This document shows positions 25,791 to 35,236 of a stretch of 64,000 nucleotides of DNA, piece by piece. The first letter of the stretch is position 1. Every line of letters starts with the position of its first letter. The DNA comes from Pedobacter sp. MC2016-14 (lineage in GTDB: Bacteria > Bacteroidota > Bacteroidia > Sphingobacteriales > Sphingobacteriaceae). The stretch lies in contig NZ_JAJMPA010000001.1 in NCBI RefSeq assembly GCF_020991475.1, positions 248,001-312,000 of the forward strand, written 5' to 3'. The position numbers and the translations under genes are program-made. The notes beneath the pieces are model-generated. The model searched no databases, was not told the origin of the DNA, and saw only the letters and a list, made by a program, of their open reading frames with translations.

Positions 25791-27437
25791 ATGAAAATTA
25801 AGCAAACTTACCTGCTGGCTTTGGGCAGCTCATTCTTAATGTGGCTGGCCTGGCCACCACATACTTTTGCTGCCCCGCTGTTGTTCATTGGCCTGGTTCC
25901 TTTGCTCATTGCCTTAGACCGGCTGATGAAAGAAGGTGGCCCTAAAACTGGCAAAAAGGTATTTCTTACAGCAGGCCTGTCATTTTTTGTTTGGAACACG
26001 GCGAGCATTTACTGGGTATTTAATGCCATCAATTCCTTTAGCACAGGTGCCATCAGTACCGTTATCTCCCTCCTGGTTTCTTTAATTCCATATGGCTTGG
26101 GCGCTTTACTGATGACTTTTGCTTTCTGGTTACACTATCGTTTACAGCGGGTTGTTGCAAACAGAAAAATCACCTGGCTTGCCTTGGTTAGCTTTTACGT
26201 GTCTATGGAATACCTGCACCAGAGCTGGGACCTCGCTTTTCCATGGATGACACTGGGCAATGGCCTTTCTGGTTTGCACCAACTGGCGCAGTGGTATGAT
26301 TATACAGGTGTATATGGAGGATCTGTCTGGATTTTAGTCAGCAACATTCTGGCATTTGAAGCCTATAAAACGCTAACATCAAAATCTTATACCGGCTATT
26401 TAAAGTTCCGTCCGCTGGCCATCTGGCTCATGGTGCTAATTTTCCCAGCCATAGCTTCATTGGTTAAATATAACCAGTACACAGAAAAGCAAATGCCGGT
26501 TAACGTAGTCGCGGTACAACCAAACATAGATCCGTATGGTAAATATGGCTACATTTCCGCTCAAACTCAGCTTGAAATTCTTACCCATTTATCAGATTCA
26601 GTCGCGCAAACCAATACAGAATACTTTATATGGCCAGAAACAGCCCTTACGGATTATACCGATGAAGACCAGGTTCGCACAAGCCGGGATTATGCCTATT
26701 TGCAGCAATTTTTAAACAAATATAAAAACGGAACCTTAATTACAGGTGTAGAAAGCATTAAGAAGTACAGCGACAAAAAAACGCTGACGGCAAAGCAAGA
26801 CATCAATAGCGGCATGTGGTACGACAATTACAATTCGGCCATGCAAGTAGAAAACTCTTCTAATGTGCAATTTTACCACAAATCTAAATTGGTTCCCGGC
26901 GTAGAAAAAATGCCTTTCCCTAAAGTGTTCTCCTTTCTTGCACCAGTCTTTGAAGGCTTGGGGGGCACCGCCTCCGGCTGGGGATGGCAGGATCATCCCG
27001 GCGTATTTTACGCACAAAGCGGCACAGGCGTAGCGCCTGTAATATGTTATGAATCGTTATGGGGCAGCTGGATTGGTCAGGCGGTTAAAGATGGCGCTCA
27101 GTTTATAGCCATCATCACCAACGATGGTTGGTGGGGAAATACTTCAGGCAAAGACCAGCACCTGCTGTATGCTAAACTCCGGGCAATAGAAACCAGACGC
27201 TGGATTGTACGCTCTGCCAATACCGGTATCTCTGCATTCATCAATCAAAAAGGAGACATCGTACAGGAGAGTAAATGGTGGACCCGCAATGCCCTTAAAG
27301 CCGACCTGAATTTAAATGATCAGCTTACCTTTTACGTTAAAAGTGGCGATATCCTGGCACAATTACTGAGTGTTTTTGCGCTCCTGCTGGCCCTTGTTAT
27401 TCCTTATCACACCTGGTTAAGAAAAAAGAAAATCTAA
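25791..27437 (+). CDS. lnt: Apolipoprotein N-acyltransferase
   Basis: Inner-membrane enzyme adding the third acyl chain to lipoproteins. 548 residues: about seven N-terminal membrane segments, then a periplasmic nitrilase domain. The catalytic triad is intact: Glu283 (FIWPETAL), Lys366 (KSKLVPGVE) and Cys419 (VICYESLWG). A last membrane helix precedes the RKKKI tail. atpZ begins 4 bp after the stop, so lnt and the first ATP synthase gene are probably cotranscribed. Confidence 0.95.
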   Translation: MKIKQTYLLALGSSFLMWLAWPPHTFAAPLLFIGLVPLLIALDRLMKEGGPKTGKKVFLTAGLSFFVWNTASIYWVFNAINSFSTGAISTVISLLVSLIPYGLGALLMTFAFWLHYRLQRVVANRKITWLALVSFYVSMEYLHQSWDLAFPWMTLGNGLSGLHQLAQWYDYTGVYGGSVWILVSNILAFEAYKTLTSKSYTGYLKFRPLAIWLMVLIFPAIASLVKYNQYTEKQMPVNVVAVQPNIDPYGKYGYISAQTQLEILTHLSDSVAQTNTEYFIWPETALTDYTDEDQVRTSRDYAYLQQFLNKYKNGTLITGVESIKKYSDKKTLTAKQDINSGMWYDNYNSAMQVENSSNVQFYHKSKLVPGVEKMPFPKVFSFLAPVFEGLGGTASGWGWQDHPGVFYAQSGTGVAPVICYESLWGSWIGQAVKDGAQFIAIITNDGWWGNTSGKDQHLLYAKLRAIETRRWIVRSANTGISAFINQKGDIVQESKWWTRNALKADLNLNDQLTFYVKSGDILAQLLSVFALLLALVIPYHTWLRKKKI

Positions 27438-27441
27438 GAAA

Positions 27442-27669
27442 ATGGAAGAGCAACCAGAAAAGTCACCCAAAAAGCCAATCCACTCCTACATCCGTTATTC
27501 AGCTACAGGATTTCAAATGCTGGCTACCATAGGTATTTTCACTTTCGCAGGCTATAAAATAGACGAATACAGGGGCAGCGAAAAGCTGATTTTTACAGCC
27601 TTGCTGGGACTTATAGGCGTGATTGCCTCGCTATATCAGGTCGTTCGACAACTCAATAGTAAAAAATAA
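27442..27669 (+). CDS. atpZ: AtpZ/AtpI family protein
   Basis: A 75-residue protein with two membrane helices (GFQMLATIGIFTFAGYKID; LIFTALLGLIGVIASLYQVV). AtpZ/AtpI proteins head many F-type ATPase operons and assist c-ring assembly or Mg2+ supply. It lies 4 bp after lnt and leads the ATP synthase genes, which fits the call. Confidence 0.82.
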   Translation: MEEQPEKSPKKPIHSYIRYSATGFQMLATIGIFTFAGYKIDEYRGSEKLIFTALLGLIGVIASLYQVVRQLNSKK

Positions 27670-27696
27670 TTGCTAGCACCATCTATTTAAATTACT

Positions 27697-27704
27697 TACT
27701 TTTG
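27697..27704 (+). promoter_or_regulatory. Internal -7 element TACTTTTG ahead of the main ATP synthase genes
   Basis: A perfect TAnnTTTG between atpZ and the next gene, 14 bp before that gene's TTG start. It would allow the ATP synthase genes to be transcribed separately from lnt-atpZ. Confidence 0.5.
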
Positions 27705-27718
27705 ACAAAAAAAGAGTT

Positions 27719-28108
27719 TTGAGTATCCCCAAATTTACCCTTTATTACTTTGCTTATGCCATTGTCCTTGCCGGCATTGCCTTTGCGCTTCCGCAAGTAT
27801 TTCCAGACGTTACGTTACTCGTAAACAAGTTCTGGTTAATCTTCTGCTTCCTCGGAGGCATCACTTACATTGCCTACGTTACTGCCTATTTTGGCATTAA
27901 AATGAACGCTGAAGCGGGAGTAATGGCAATTATGGGGTCAATTGTACTGAAGATGATATTTTCTTTGGCTTTTGTGCTGATTTACAGCATAAACAGTAAG
28001 GAAAAGGGAGTCGTTTTTGCCCTCAACTTTTTTTCTTTATATTTATTGTTCAGCTTCTTTGAAATATTCGCGCTGTTACGTAACTTGCGCCTCCAAAATA
28101 ACCAGTAA
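27719..28108 (+). CDS. Small membrane protein in the ATP synthase operon (AtpI-like position)
   Basis: 129 residues with four membrane segments (LYYFAYAIVLAGIAFALPQV; FWLIFCFLGGITYIAYVTAY; IMGSIVLKMIFSLAFVLIY; FFSLYLLFSFFEIFALLRNL). Position between atpZ and atpB is where Bacteroidota place an AtpI-like protein. I do not recognise a diagnostic motif, so the role in ATP synthase assembly is inference. The start is a TTG (M-S-I-P-K-F) at 27719; no better start exists upstream of the first helix. Confidence 0.7.
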   Translation: MSIPKFTLYYFAYAIVLAGIAFALPQVFPDVTLLVNKFWLIFCFLGGITYIAYVTAYFGIKMNAEAGVMAIMGSIVLKMIFSLAFVLIYSINSKEKGVVFALNFFSLYLLFSFFEIFALLRNLRLQNNQ

Positions 28109-28122
28109 AAATCTGCCAGTAA

Positions 28123-29253
28123 ATGGATTGTAACCACGTTTTTGAATTTAATGTTAATAGGCTAATCGTTGCTTTTACGCTTTTTTTAGCGCTTTTCTTT
28201 GTAACACCCGTGTTATATGCACAGGAAGACACATTGAAAACAACTGCTGCCGCTCATGCTGAACCAGAAGCAGAGAAAAAGTTTAACCTAGGTAAGTTTG
28301 CCCTGCACCATATCGCAGATTCGCACAGCTGGCACGTTATCGGAGATTACTATATTGGTCTGCCTATAATGCTGTATACCAACAACGGACTTGTTGTTTT
28401 TAACGCAAATGACTTTCATCATGATGATGAAGCTAAAATTGTAGTTGAAAAAGGCGGACAGCGTTTTGTTAAAATGCACGAAAAAATCTATTACGCTTCT
28501 GAAACTGCTAATGAGCATGGACAATATGTGGATGCAGGTGCAGAGCATCATGTAAATAATGCCCGCCCTTTAGATTTCTCGATGACCAAAAACGTATGTA
28601 CTTTATTACTGTCGGTAATCGTGATTCTTGCCGTATTCCTTAAAGTAGCCAGCGGCTACAAAAAAAGAGCCGGCAAATCTCCAAAAGGTTTGCAATCCTG
28701 GATGGAACCAATCATCATGTTTGTACGTGACGATATCGCCATTCCAAATCTTGGTCATAAATACGAACGTTTTATGCCATACCTGTTAACCGTATTCTTC
28801 TTTATCTGGTTCAACAACATGTTAGGGTTAATCCCTTTTTTACCAGGAGGCGCCAACTTAACCGGAAACATTTCTGTAACGGTTGTATTGGCAACAATCA
28901 CCTTTTTGATGATTAACTTCAACGGTAACAAATACTATTGGAAACACATCTTTACACCAGATGTACCATGGTGGTTATACATCGTTTTAGTTCCGGTAGA
29001 GATCATCGGTATCTTTACCAAACCAATTGCATTAGCCATTCGTTTGTTTGCCAACATCACTGCAGGTCACATTTTAGGATTAGCGCTGATTGGATTGATC
29101 TTCGTATTCAACTCCACAGCCGTTTCACTAGCCTCAGTACCTTTTGCCTTATTCATTGGTGCAATTGAACTACTGGTTGCATTTATACAAGCTTTTATAT
29201 TTACCATTCTGTCTGCCTTGTTTATTGGTATGGCGATAGAAGAACACCACTAA
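28123..29253 (+). CDS. atpB: ATP synthase F0 subunit a
   Basis: Proton-channel subunit of F0, 376 residues. It has a Bacteroidota-type N-terminal extension: a cleavable-looking signal (VAFTLFLALFFVTPVLYAQE) and a His/Glu-rich outer domain of about 120 residues. About five membrane helices follow. The essential Arg is Arg307 in ALAIRLFANITAGHILG. It precedes atpE by 32 bp. Confidence 0.95.
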   Translation: MDCNHVFEFNVNRLIVAFTLFLALFFVTPVLYAQEDTLKTTAAAHAEPEAEKKFNLGKFALHHIADSHSWHVIGDYYIGLPIMLYTNNGLVVFNANDFHHDDEAKIVVEKGGQRFVKMHEKIYYASETANEHGQYVDAGAEHHVNNARPLDFSMTKNVCTLLLSVIVILAVFLKVASGYKKRAGKSPKGLQSWMEPIIMFVRDDIAIPNLGHKYERFMPYLLTVFFFIWFNNMLGLIPFLPGGANLTGNISVTVVLATITFLMINFNGNKYYWKHIFTPDVPWWLYIVLVPVEIIGIFTKPIALAIRLFANITAGHILGLALIGLIFVFNSTAVSLASVPFALFIGAIELLVAFIQAFIFTILSALFIGMAIEEHH

Positions 29254-29282
29254 TTAGAATTTTTAACAATTAATATATATAA

Positions 29283-29489
<207 letters not shown>

Positions 29490-29501
29490 CTAAAAATAGT
29501 G

Positions 29502-29532
29502 ATGTACTTTGTAGGATTGCTACAAAGTACAT
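29502..29532 (+). other. Intercistronic hairpin between atpE and atpF
   Basis: A perfect 13-bp stem (29502-29514 with 29520-29532) with loop GATTG, beginning 13 bp after atpE. No T run follows and the operon continues. It may protect the atpE 3' end or partly stop transcription, giving more subunit c than the downstream subunits. Confidence 0.6.
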
Positions 29533-29574
29533 TCTATTGTTTAACAAATAAAAGATTTAAATATATATACTTAG

Positions 29575-30069
29575 ATGGAATTATTAGTCCCTGAAATTGG
29601 TTTAGTTGTTTTTCAAACAATCGCATTTTTATTGTTGATGTTTCTTTTAACCAAGTTTGCATGGAAACCAATCCTTGCAGCGATAAAAGAACGTGAGCAT
29701 ACCATTGATGAAGCTTTAAATAAAGCTGAACTGGCAAAACAGGAAATGGTACGTTTGGCTGCGCAAAACGAAGACTTAATGAAAGAAGCACGTGCTGAAC
29801 GTGATTTGATTTTGAAAGAGGCAAAAACATTAAAAGACAGTATCGTTAGCGAAGCAAAACACCATGCGCAGGCTGAAGGTGCTAAACTGATTGAAAAAGC
29901 TAAAATCGAAATTGAAAACCAGAAAAAAGCAGCCTTATCTGAATTGAAAGGTCAGGTTTCTGCTTTATCACTGGAAATCGCGGAACGTGTATTACGTACT
30001 CAACTTGATGACAAAAGCAAACAACAAGAGCTTGTTGCCAGCCTTTTGAAAGACGTTGAATTAAACTAA
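29575..30069 (+). CDS. atpF: ATP synthase F0 subunit b
   Basis: Peripheral stalk subunit, 164 residues: one N-terminal membrane helix (IGLVVFQTIAFLLLMFLLTKF) then a long charged helix (about 32-150, AEL-, EAR- and KEAK-rich) that dimerises and binds subunit delta. 22 bp separate it from atpH. Confidence 0.94.
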   Translation: MELLVPEIGLVVFQTIAFLLLMFLLTKFAWKPILAAIKEREHTIDEALNKAELAKQEMVRLAAQNEDLMKEARAERDLILKEAKTLKDSIVSEAKHHAQAEGAKLIEKAKIEIENQKKAALSELKGQVSALSLEIAERVLRTQLDDKSKQQELVASLLKDVELN

Positions 30070-30091
30070 TTGATCTCTAGCCAAATAAGAA

Positions 30092-30640
30092 ATGTTAGAA
30101 AATAAAGCAGCATCAAGATACGCTAAATCCATCATCGACCTGGCTACTGAGCAGAATGCGCTGGAGCAAATTAAAACCGATATGGCTTTTATTGCGCAGC
30201 TGATTGATCAAAACTCAGAGTTAGAGGCCATATTGAAAAATCCAATTGTGCCTTTGGCTAAAAAATCTGCGATCCTTCAGGATCTTTTTTCTGGAAAGGT
30301 TCATGAAATTACCCTTGCCTTTCTTAAACTGATGGTAAGCAAAGGCCGCTCTGAAATCATTTTTGGCGCTGCCAAATCTGTAGTTAAACAATACAATATC
30401 CTTAAAGGTATTGTAACTGCAGAAGTAGCCTCGGCAATTGAACTTACAGACAGCAACAGAGCAGAAATTGTTGCCCTTGTTAAAAAATCGCTTGGTGCAA
30501 ATGAAGTGCTGATCAAAGAAAAGATCAATGCAGATTTAATTGGTGGTTTCGTACTTACTGTAGGAGACAAACAATACAATGCAAGTATCTCGCAAGGATT
30601 AAACAAACTAAAACAGGAATTGGCACAAGGTGTAGCCTAA
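30092..30640 (+). CDS. atpH: ATP synthase F1 subunit delta
   Basis: 182-residue stalk subunit joining b to the F1 head. It shows the all-helical N-terminal domain (AASRYAKSIIDLATEQNAL) and the C-terminal signature INADLIGGFVLTVGDKQYNA. It lies between atpF and atpA in the canonical order. Confidence 0.94.
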   Translation: MLENKAASRYAKSIIDLATEQNALEQIKTDMAFIAQLIDQNSELEAILKNPIVPLAKKSAILQDLFSGKVHEITLAFLKLMVSKGRSEIIFGAAKSVVKQYNILKGIVTAEVASAIELTDSNRAEIVALVKKSLGANEVLIKEKINADLIGGFVLTVGDKQYNASISQGLNKLKQELAQGVA

Positions 30641-30688
30641 TCCAAACAATAGATAATATATACTGATTTACAATAGAAAATATAAATT

Positions 30689-32260
30689 ATGGTAGAGGTA
30701 AGACCAGATGAAGTATCGGCAATTATCAGACAACAATTGTCGGGCTTTAAATCAGAAGCTGAACTGGAAGAAATTGGTACCGTATTACAAGTGGGTGATG
30801 GTATCGCCCGTGTATATGGTTTAACTAAAGTTCAGGCCGGTGAGCTCGTTGAATTTGAAAGCGGTTTACAAGGTATTGTATTGAACCTTGAAGAAGATAA
30901 TGTTGGTGTGGTTTTGTTAGGCCCTTCAGACAATATCAAAGAAGGTGATACCATCAAAAGAACCAAAAAAATCGCCTCTATTAAAGTAGGTGAAGGTATG
31001 CTTGGCCGTGTGGTAAACACAATGGGCGAGCCTATCGATGGTAAAGGACCAATTTTAGGTGAAACTTATGAGATGCCGATTGAGCGTAGAGCTCCGGGGG
31101 TAATCTACCGTCAGCCGGTAACTGAGCCTTTACAAACTGGTATCAAAGCTATCGATGCCATGATCCCAATTGGTCGTGGTCAGCGTGAGTTGGTTATCGG
31201 TGACCGTCAGACTGGTAAAAGTGCCGTTTGTATCGATACCATCATCAACCAAAAAGAATTTTATGATGCAGGTAAACCTGTATTGTGTATATATGTAGCT
31301 TGTGGTCAAAAAGCAAGTACTGTAGCTAACGTTGTACGTACTTTAGAAGAAAACGGTGCAATGGCTTATACAGTAGTCATTTCAGCTTCTGCTGCAGATC
31401 CAGCTCCGTTACAGTTTTATGCTCCTTTCTCAGGTGCTGCAATTGGTGAGTACTTCCGTGATACAGGTCGCCCGGCATTGATCGTTTATGATGATTTGTC
31501 TAAACAAGCTGTAGCTTACCGTGAGGTATCTTTATTACTTCGTCGTCCACCAGGACGTGAGGCTTATCCAGGAGACGTATTTTACCTGCACAGTCGTTTA
31601 TTAGAGCGTGCGGCAAAAATCAACTCTAACGATGACATCGCAAAAAACATGAACGACTTACCTGAGTCTATCAAACATTTGGTAAAAGGTGGCGGTTCAT
31701 TAACAGCTTTGCCAATTATCGAAACTCAGGCAGGTGACGTTTCAGCGTATATCCCAACCAACGTAATTTCAATTACTGACGGACAGATCTTCCTGGAGTC
31801 AAACTTGTTTAACTCAGGTGTTCGTCCGGCAATTAACGTAGGTATCTCGGTATCACGTGTGGGTGGTAACGCTCAAATTAAATCCATGAAAAAAGTAGCT
31901 GGTACGTTGAAATTAGACCAGGCTCAATACCGTGAGTTAGAGGCTTTCTCTAAATTCGGATCTGACCTGGATGCTGCAACAAAATCAGTATTGGATAAAG
32001 GTGCACGTAACGTAGAGATCCTTAAACAAGGACAGTTCTCTCCAATGAGTGTAGAAAAACAAACTGCAATCATTTACGCAGGTACTAAAAACCTAATGCG
32101 TTCTGTTCCTGTAAACAAAATCAGAGAATTTGAAGCAGAATACTTACAGCAATTAGAATTGCGTCACCCAGAAGCTTTACAAGCCTTAAAAGCTGGTAAA
32201 TTGGATGATGCTACCGCAACTCTTGAAAAAGTAGCGAAAGAACTGTCAGGTAAATACTAA
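30689..32260 (+). CDS. atpA: ATP synthase F1 subunit alpha
   Basis: Non-catalytic nucleotide-binding subunit of F1, 523 residues. The P-loop GDRQTGKS is at 171-178. Other family motifs are [12 protein letters not shown], the [19 protein letters not shown] block and [12 protein letters not shown]. The ATG at 30689 ([10 protein letters not shown]) is the usual family start. A short hairpin and atpG follow. Confidence 0.97.
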   Translation: MVEVRPDEVSAIIRQQLSGFKSEAELEEIGTVLQVGDGIARVYGLTKVQAGELVEFESGLQGIVLNLEEDNVGVVLLGPSDNIKEGDTIKRTKKIASIKVGEGMLGRVVNTMGEPIDGKGPILGETYEMPIERRAPGVIYRQPVTEPLQTGIKAIDAMIPIGRGQRELVIGDRQTGKSAVCIDTIINQKEFYDAGKPVLCIYVACGQKASTVANVVRTLEENGAMAYTVVISASAADPAPLQFYAPFSGAAIGEYFRDTGRPALIVYDDLSKQAVAYREVSLLLRRPPGREAYPGDVFYLHSRLLERAAKINSNDDIAKNMNDLPESIKHLVKGGGSLTALPIIETQAGDVSAYIPTNVISITDGQIFLESNLFNSGVRPAINVGISVSRVGGNAQIKSMKKVAGTLKLDQAQYRELEAFSKFGSDLDAATKSVLDKGARNVEILKQGQFSPMSVEKQTAIIYAGTKNLMRSVPVNKIREFEAEYLQQLELRHPEALQALKAGKLDDATATLEKVAKELSGKY

Positions 32261-32278
32261 TCATACATTGATAAAACA

Positions 32279-32301
32279 GATGCGGGCATCAAACCCGCAT
32301 C
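32279..32301 (+). other. Hairpin between atpA and atpG
   Basis: An 8-bp GC-rich stem GATGCGGG / CCCGCATC with a 7-nt loop. It has no proper T run, so it is more likely an mRNA-stabilising or attenuating element than a full terminator. Confidence 0.5.
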
Positions 32302-32316
32302 TTATATCTAAAATAA

Positions 32317-33201
32317 ATGGCTAATTTAAAAGAAGTAAGAATTCGTATATCATCGGTACAGTCTACACAGCAAATCACAAAAGCTATGAAGATGGTTTCG
32401 GCTGCAAAGCTTAAACGTGCAACCAATGCAATCGTACAATTGCGTCCCTATGCAACCAAACTGAAAGAGATTTTAGGTAATCTGTCTGCAAGTTTGGAAG
32501 GATCTTCCTCTCCTTATATACAGGAACGTGAACCCAACAAAGTATTGATTGTTGCCGTATCTTCTAACCGTGGTTTGGCTGGTGCATTTAACATGAATGT
32601 AATCAAGGCCACCAACAATATGATTTCCGGAAAATACAGCGAGCAGTATAAAAATGGAAATGTTAGTGTTGTAGCTATTGGTAAAAAGACTCAGGATTTT
32701 TACGAGAAACGTGGATATAACGTAATTGGCAACAACAACGAAGTATTTTCTGCTCTTACTTTTGAAAATGTAACAAAAATTACAGACGCTATTATGTCTG
32801 GATTTGCTAAAGGTGAGTTTGACCGTGTAGAGCTGGTATACAACCGTTTCAAAAACGCTGCCGTACAAATTGTAACTACAGAACAATTGTTGCCATTGCC
32901 TAAGCAGGAAGAAGTAACAGAGGTTAAAAACGCGCATAAAGTAGACTATATCCTTGAGCCATCACAGTCAGAAATTGTAGAGCAATTGATTCCTAAATCT
33001 ATCAAGGTTCAATTGTATAAAGCAGTTTTAGATTCACATGCTTCAGAGCATGGTGCAAGGATGACTTCAATGGATAAAGCAACTGAAAATGCGGGAGAAT
33101 TGTTGAAAGCCTTAAAACTTTCTTATAACCAGGCGCGTCAGGCTGCAATTACTACAGAGTTAACAGAGATTGTAAGTGGTGCCGCGGCACTAAACGGATA
33201 A
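32317..33201 (+). CDS. atpG: ATP synthase F1 subunit gamma
   Basis: Central rotor shaft, 294 residues. The N-terminal helix ISSVQSTQQITKAMKMVSAA and the C-terminal helix (MDKATENAGELL, then YNQARQAAITTELTEIV) form the coiled coil inside the alpha/beta head. It is the last gene of the operon and ends in a strong terminator. atpD (beta) and atpC (epsilon) are not in this window; in this phylum they form a separate locus. Confidence 0.96.
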   Translation: MANLKEVRIRISSVQSTQQITKAMKMVSAAKLKRATNAIVQLRPYATKLKEILGNLSASLEGSSSPYIQEREPNKVLIVAVSSNRGLAGAFNMNVIKATNNMISGKYSEQYKNGNVSVVAIGKKTQDFYEKRGYNVIGNNNEVFSALTFENVTKITDAIMSGFAKGEFDRVELVYNRFKNAAVQIVTTEQLLPLPKQEEVTEVKNAHKVDYILEPSQSEIVEQLIPKSIKVQLYKAVLDSHASEHGARMTSMDKATENAGELLKALKLSYNQARQAAITTELTEIVSGAAALNG

Positions 33202-33243
33202 CGTTTAACAAATACCCTCATGCAGGTATTGCATGGAAGATAC

Positions 33244-33274
33244 AAAAAGGCTTGATCACAGATCAGGCCTTTTT
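33244..33274 (+). terminator. Rho-independent terminator of the ATP synthase operon
   Basis: A 14-bp stem (33244-33257 with 33261-33274, one G-U pair), loop ACA, with T6 at the end. Confidence 0.88.
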
Positions 33275-33360
33275 TGTTTAAACTATACGCGGTAAATCCA
33301 TTAAATGGAGAATGAGCGAAAAAGATCTGCTAATTGTACTTTAATTAAGCTAATTAATAT

Positions 33361-33368
33361 TATTTTTG
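33361..33368 (+). promoter_or_regulatory. -7 element TATTTTTG
   Basis: A perfect TAnnTTTG, 22 bp before the ATG at 33391 of the next small gene. Confidence 0.45.
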
Positions 33369-33390
33369 TCCAAAATTATTGAGAACAATC

Positions 33391-33606
33391 ATGGAGCAGA
33401 CCCCAAAACATAATACTAAAAGCATGCAAACTGCTAACCAAACAAGTATCTATACCTTAATTGCAATCGGTGTAGTTGTTAGTGTAATTGGTGTTTTTTT
33501 AAGATTCGCAGGCGATAACACCACCCTATCTATCATTTCCTGGGCCATTCTATTTGTAGGTGCTTTCATCTGCTGCAAAGCGGTATTCAAAATCCTGGAA
33601 GCCTAA
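33391..33606 (+). CDS. Small two-helix membrane protein, unknown function
   Basis: 71 residues with a hydrophilic N-terminus and two membrane helices (IYTLIAIGVVVSVIGVFLRF; ISWAILFVGAFICCKAVFKI). No family recognised. The ATG at 33391 is preferred to a TTG 12 bp upstream, since the -7 box lies close before it. It is a single-gene unit between two terminators. Confidence 0.65.
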   Translation: MEQTPKHNTKSMQTANQTSIYTLIAIGVVVSVIGVFLRFAGDNTTLSIISWAILFVGAFICCKAVFKILEA

Positions 33607-33620
33607 TTCCATTAAAGATA

Positions 33621-33648
33621 TTGTAGTTGGTAACCATGCCAACTACAA
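33621..33648. terminator. Convergent hairpin between the small membrane protein gene and ruvC
   Basis: A perfect 10-bp stem TTGTAGTTGG / CCAACTACAA with an 8-nt loop, 3 bp from the ruvC stop; likely ends transcription from both sides. Confidence 0.65.
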
Positions 33649-33651
33649 AAA

Positions 33652-34233
33652 TTACTTCAGCCTTTTTGTATTGTCTTTCGCAAAGGCTTCCCATCCGGAG
33701 TACACCTTACTTTTACCACTCGTACTAATTCTTTGAAAGGAATGGCAAACCGCAATCGCCAGTCCGTCTGTGGCATCTAAAAATTCCGGCTGTTCTTTAA
33801 AGTTCAGCAAGCGCTGCAGCATTGCCGCCACCTGCTCTTTTCCCGCACTTCCATTACCCGTAATAGATTGTTTAATTTTTCGGGGCGCATATTCCGTTAT
33901 CGGTATGTTTCTGGACAGTCCGGCAGCCATTGCAATGCCTTGCGCACGCCCCAGCTTAAGCATAACCTGGATATTTTTACCGTAAAAAGGCGCTTCAATG
34001 GCCAGGGCGTCCGGTTTATATTCGTCAATAAGGGCTACTGTTTTCTCAAAAATGCGTTGTAGTTTCAGAAAGTGATCGTCCAGGTGCCCCATTTTTACCA
34101 CGCCCATGCTAATCAGTTCCAACTTATTACCCCGCTCCAATATCACCCCGTAACCCATTATCGCCGTTCCGGGATCTATCCCCATAATCACCCGTTCCTT
34201 TTTTTCCACCAACATTAACACAATATTAAGCAT
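33652..34233 (-). CDS. ruvC: Holliday junction resolvase RuvC
   Basis: Crossover junction endonuclease acting with RuvAB, 193 residues in the longest form. The four catalytic acids are visible: Asp in IMGIDPGTAIMGYG, Glu in ALAIEAPFYG and the two Asp of FLDATDGLAIAVCH. Two starts are possible: the ATG at 34233 and one at 34215 (MLVEKKERV). The family usually begins close to the first Asp, so the shorter form is equally likely. Only 25 bp separate it from the divergent membrane protein gene. Confidence 0.94.
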   Translation of the reverse strand: MLNIVLMLVEKKERVIMGIDPGTAIMGYGVILERGNKLELISMGVVKMGHLDDHFLKLQRIFEKTVALIDEYKPDALAIEAPFYGKNIQVMLKLGRAQGIAMAAGLSRNIPITEYAPRKIKQSITGNGSAGKEQVAAMLQRLLNFKEQPEFLDATDGLAIAVCHSFQRISTSGKSKVYSGWEAFAKDNTKRLK

Positions 34234-34258
34234 ATTTGCAGACAGTAAAAGTAAAAAG

Positions 34259-35236
34259 TTGACATCGGCCTATAAAAAGATCTTCTCTTATTTCACCAAA
34301 ACAGCCATTGTTACGCTGGCCTTCTGGTTCATCTTTCATAAGCTCAACAGCAATAATGACCTCAAGGGCTTTGTACAGTTGTTAAAAACTATTCCCAATA
34401 CACAAATTACCCTGGTCCTATTGCTGGTTAGCTTGCTCATGTTGGTCAATTGGGGTATAGAGGCCATAAAGTGGAAACGACTGTTAAAAAGCATTGAAAA
34501 GATCAGCCTCTGGAAAGCCATAGAATCCGTGTTCTGCGGATTAACCTGGGCAGTCTTTACACCAAACAGGTTGGGAGAATATGGGGGGCGTGTGTTTTTT
34601 CTATCACCCAAGCGCAGAATTATTGGCGTAGTAGCCATGGCAGTTGGCAATATCGGTCAAATGGTACTCACCAATGTATTTGGCAGCATAGCGCTCTGCA
34701 TCTTTTTGTATAAGTATAGTCCCTTAGAAAAAGGCTTGTTGCTGGCCATCTGCGCACTCTCTTTAATATTTTGCCTGTTTTTCATCATCTTCTACTTCAA
34801 CATCAGATGGCTAAACGGTATCCTGCTTTCCATGCGTTTTACCCGCAAGTACAAAAAATTCTACCAGGTATTGGCTCGCTATAAAAAGGCCGAGCTGCTG
34901 CATATCCTTTCTTACTGCGCTGCGCGATACCTTGTTTTTTCCACTCAATACTTTGTCATGTTCTACTGGCTCATTCCAGGATTACACTATGCAGATATCA
35001 TCATGACCGTATGCATCCTGTTTTTTATACAATCTGCTTTACCCTCGCTAGATTTATTTGACATTGGCATCAGGAGTGTAACCGCGCTTTACTTCTTTAA
35101 ATATTTAACCAGTCACAATACCGCAGTCGTAGCCTGCATAGCCAGCATATGGCTCATAAATATTATTATTCCTGCTATCTTAGGATCTTATTTCGTTTTT
35201 AAACTCAACTTTTTTGGAAATACTAACCGCAGCTAA
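34259..35236 (+). CDS. Lysylphosphatidylglycerol synthase TM-region family protein
   Basis: Integral membrane protein of 325 residues with about seven to eight helices, of the LPG_synthase_TM / UPF0104 family (motifs WGIEAIKWKRLL and TPNRLGEYGGRVFFL). It lacks the cytoplasmic aminoacyl-transferase domain of MprF, so it is more likely a lipid flippase-like or helper protein. The start is a TTG at 34259. Its 3' end overlaps the GT2 gene by 23 bp, pointing to translational coupling and a shared role, perhaps in an envelope glycolipid. Confidence 0.82.
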   Translation: MTSAYKKIFSYFTKTAIVTLAFWFIFHKLNSNNDLKGFVQLLKTIPNTQITLVLLLVSLLMLVNWGIEAIKWKRLLKSIEKISLWKAIESVFCGLTWAVFTPNRLGEYGGRVFFLSPKRRIIGVVAMAVGNIGQMVLTNVFGSIALCIFLYKYSPLEKGLLLAICALSLIFCLFFIIFYFNIRWLNGILLSMRFTRKYKKFYQVLARYKKAELLHILSYCAARYLVFSTQYFVMFYWLIPGLHYADIIMTVCILFFIQSALPSLDLFDIGIRSVTALYFFKYLTSHNTAVVACIASIWLINIIIPAILGSYFVFKLNFFGNTNRS

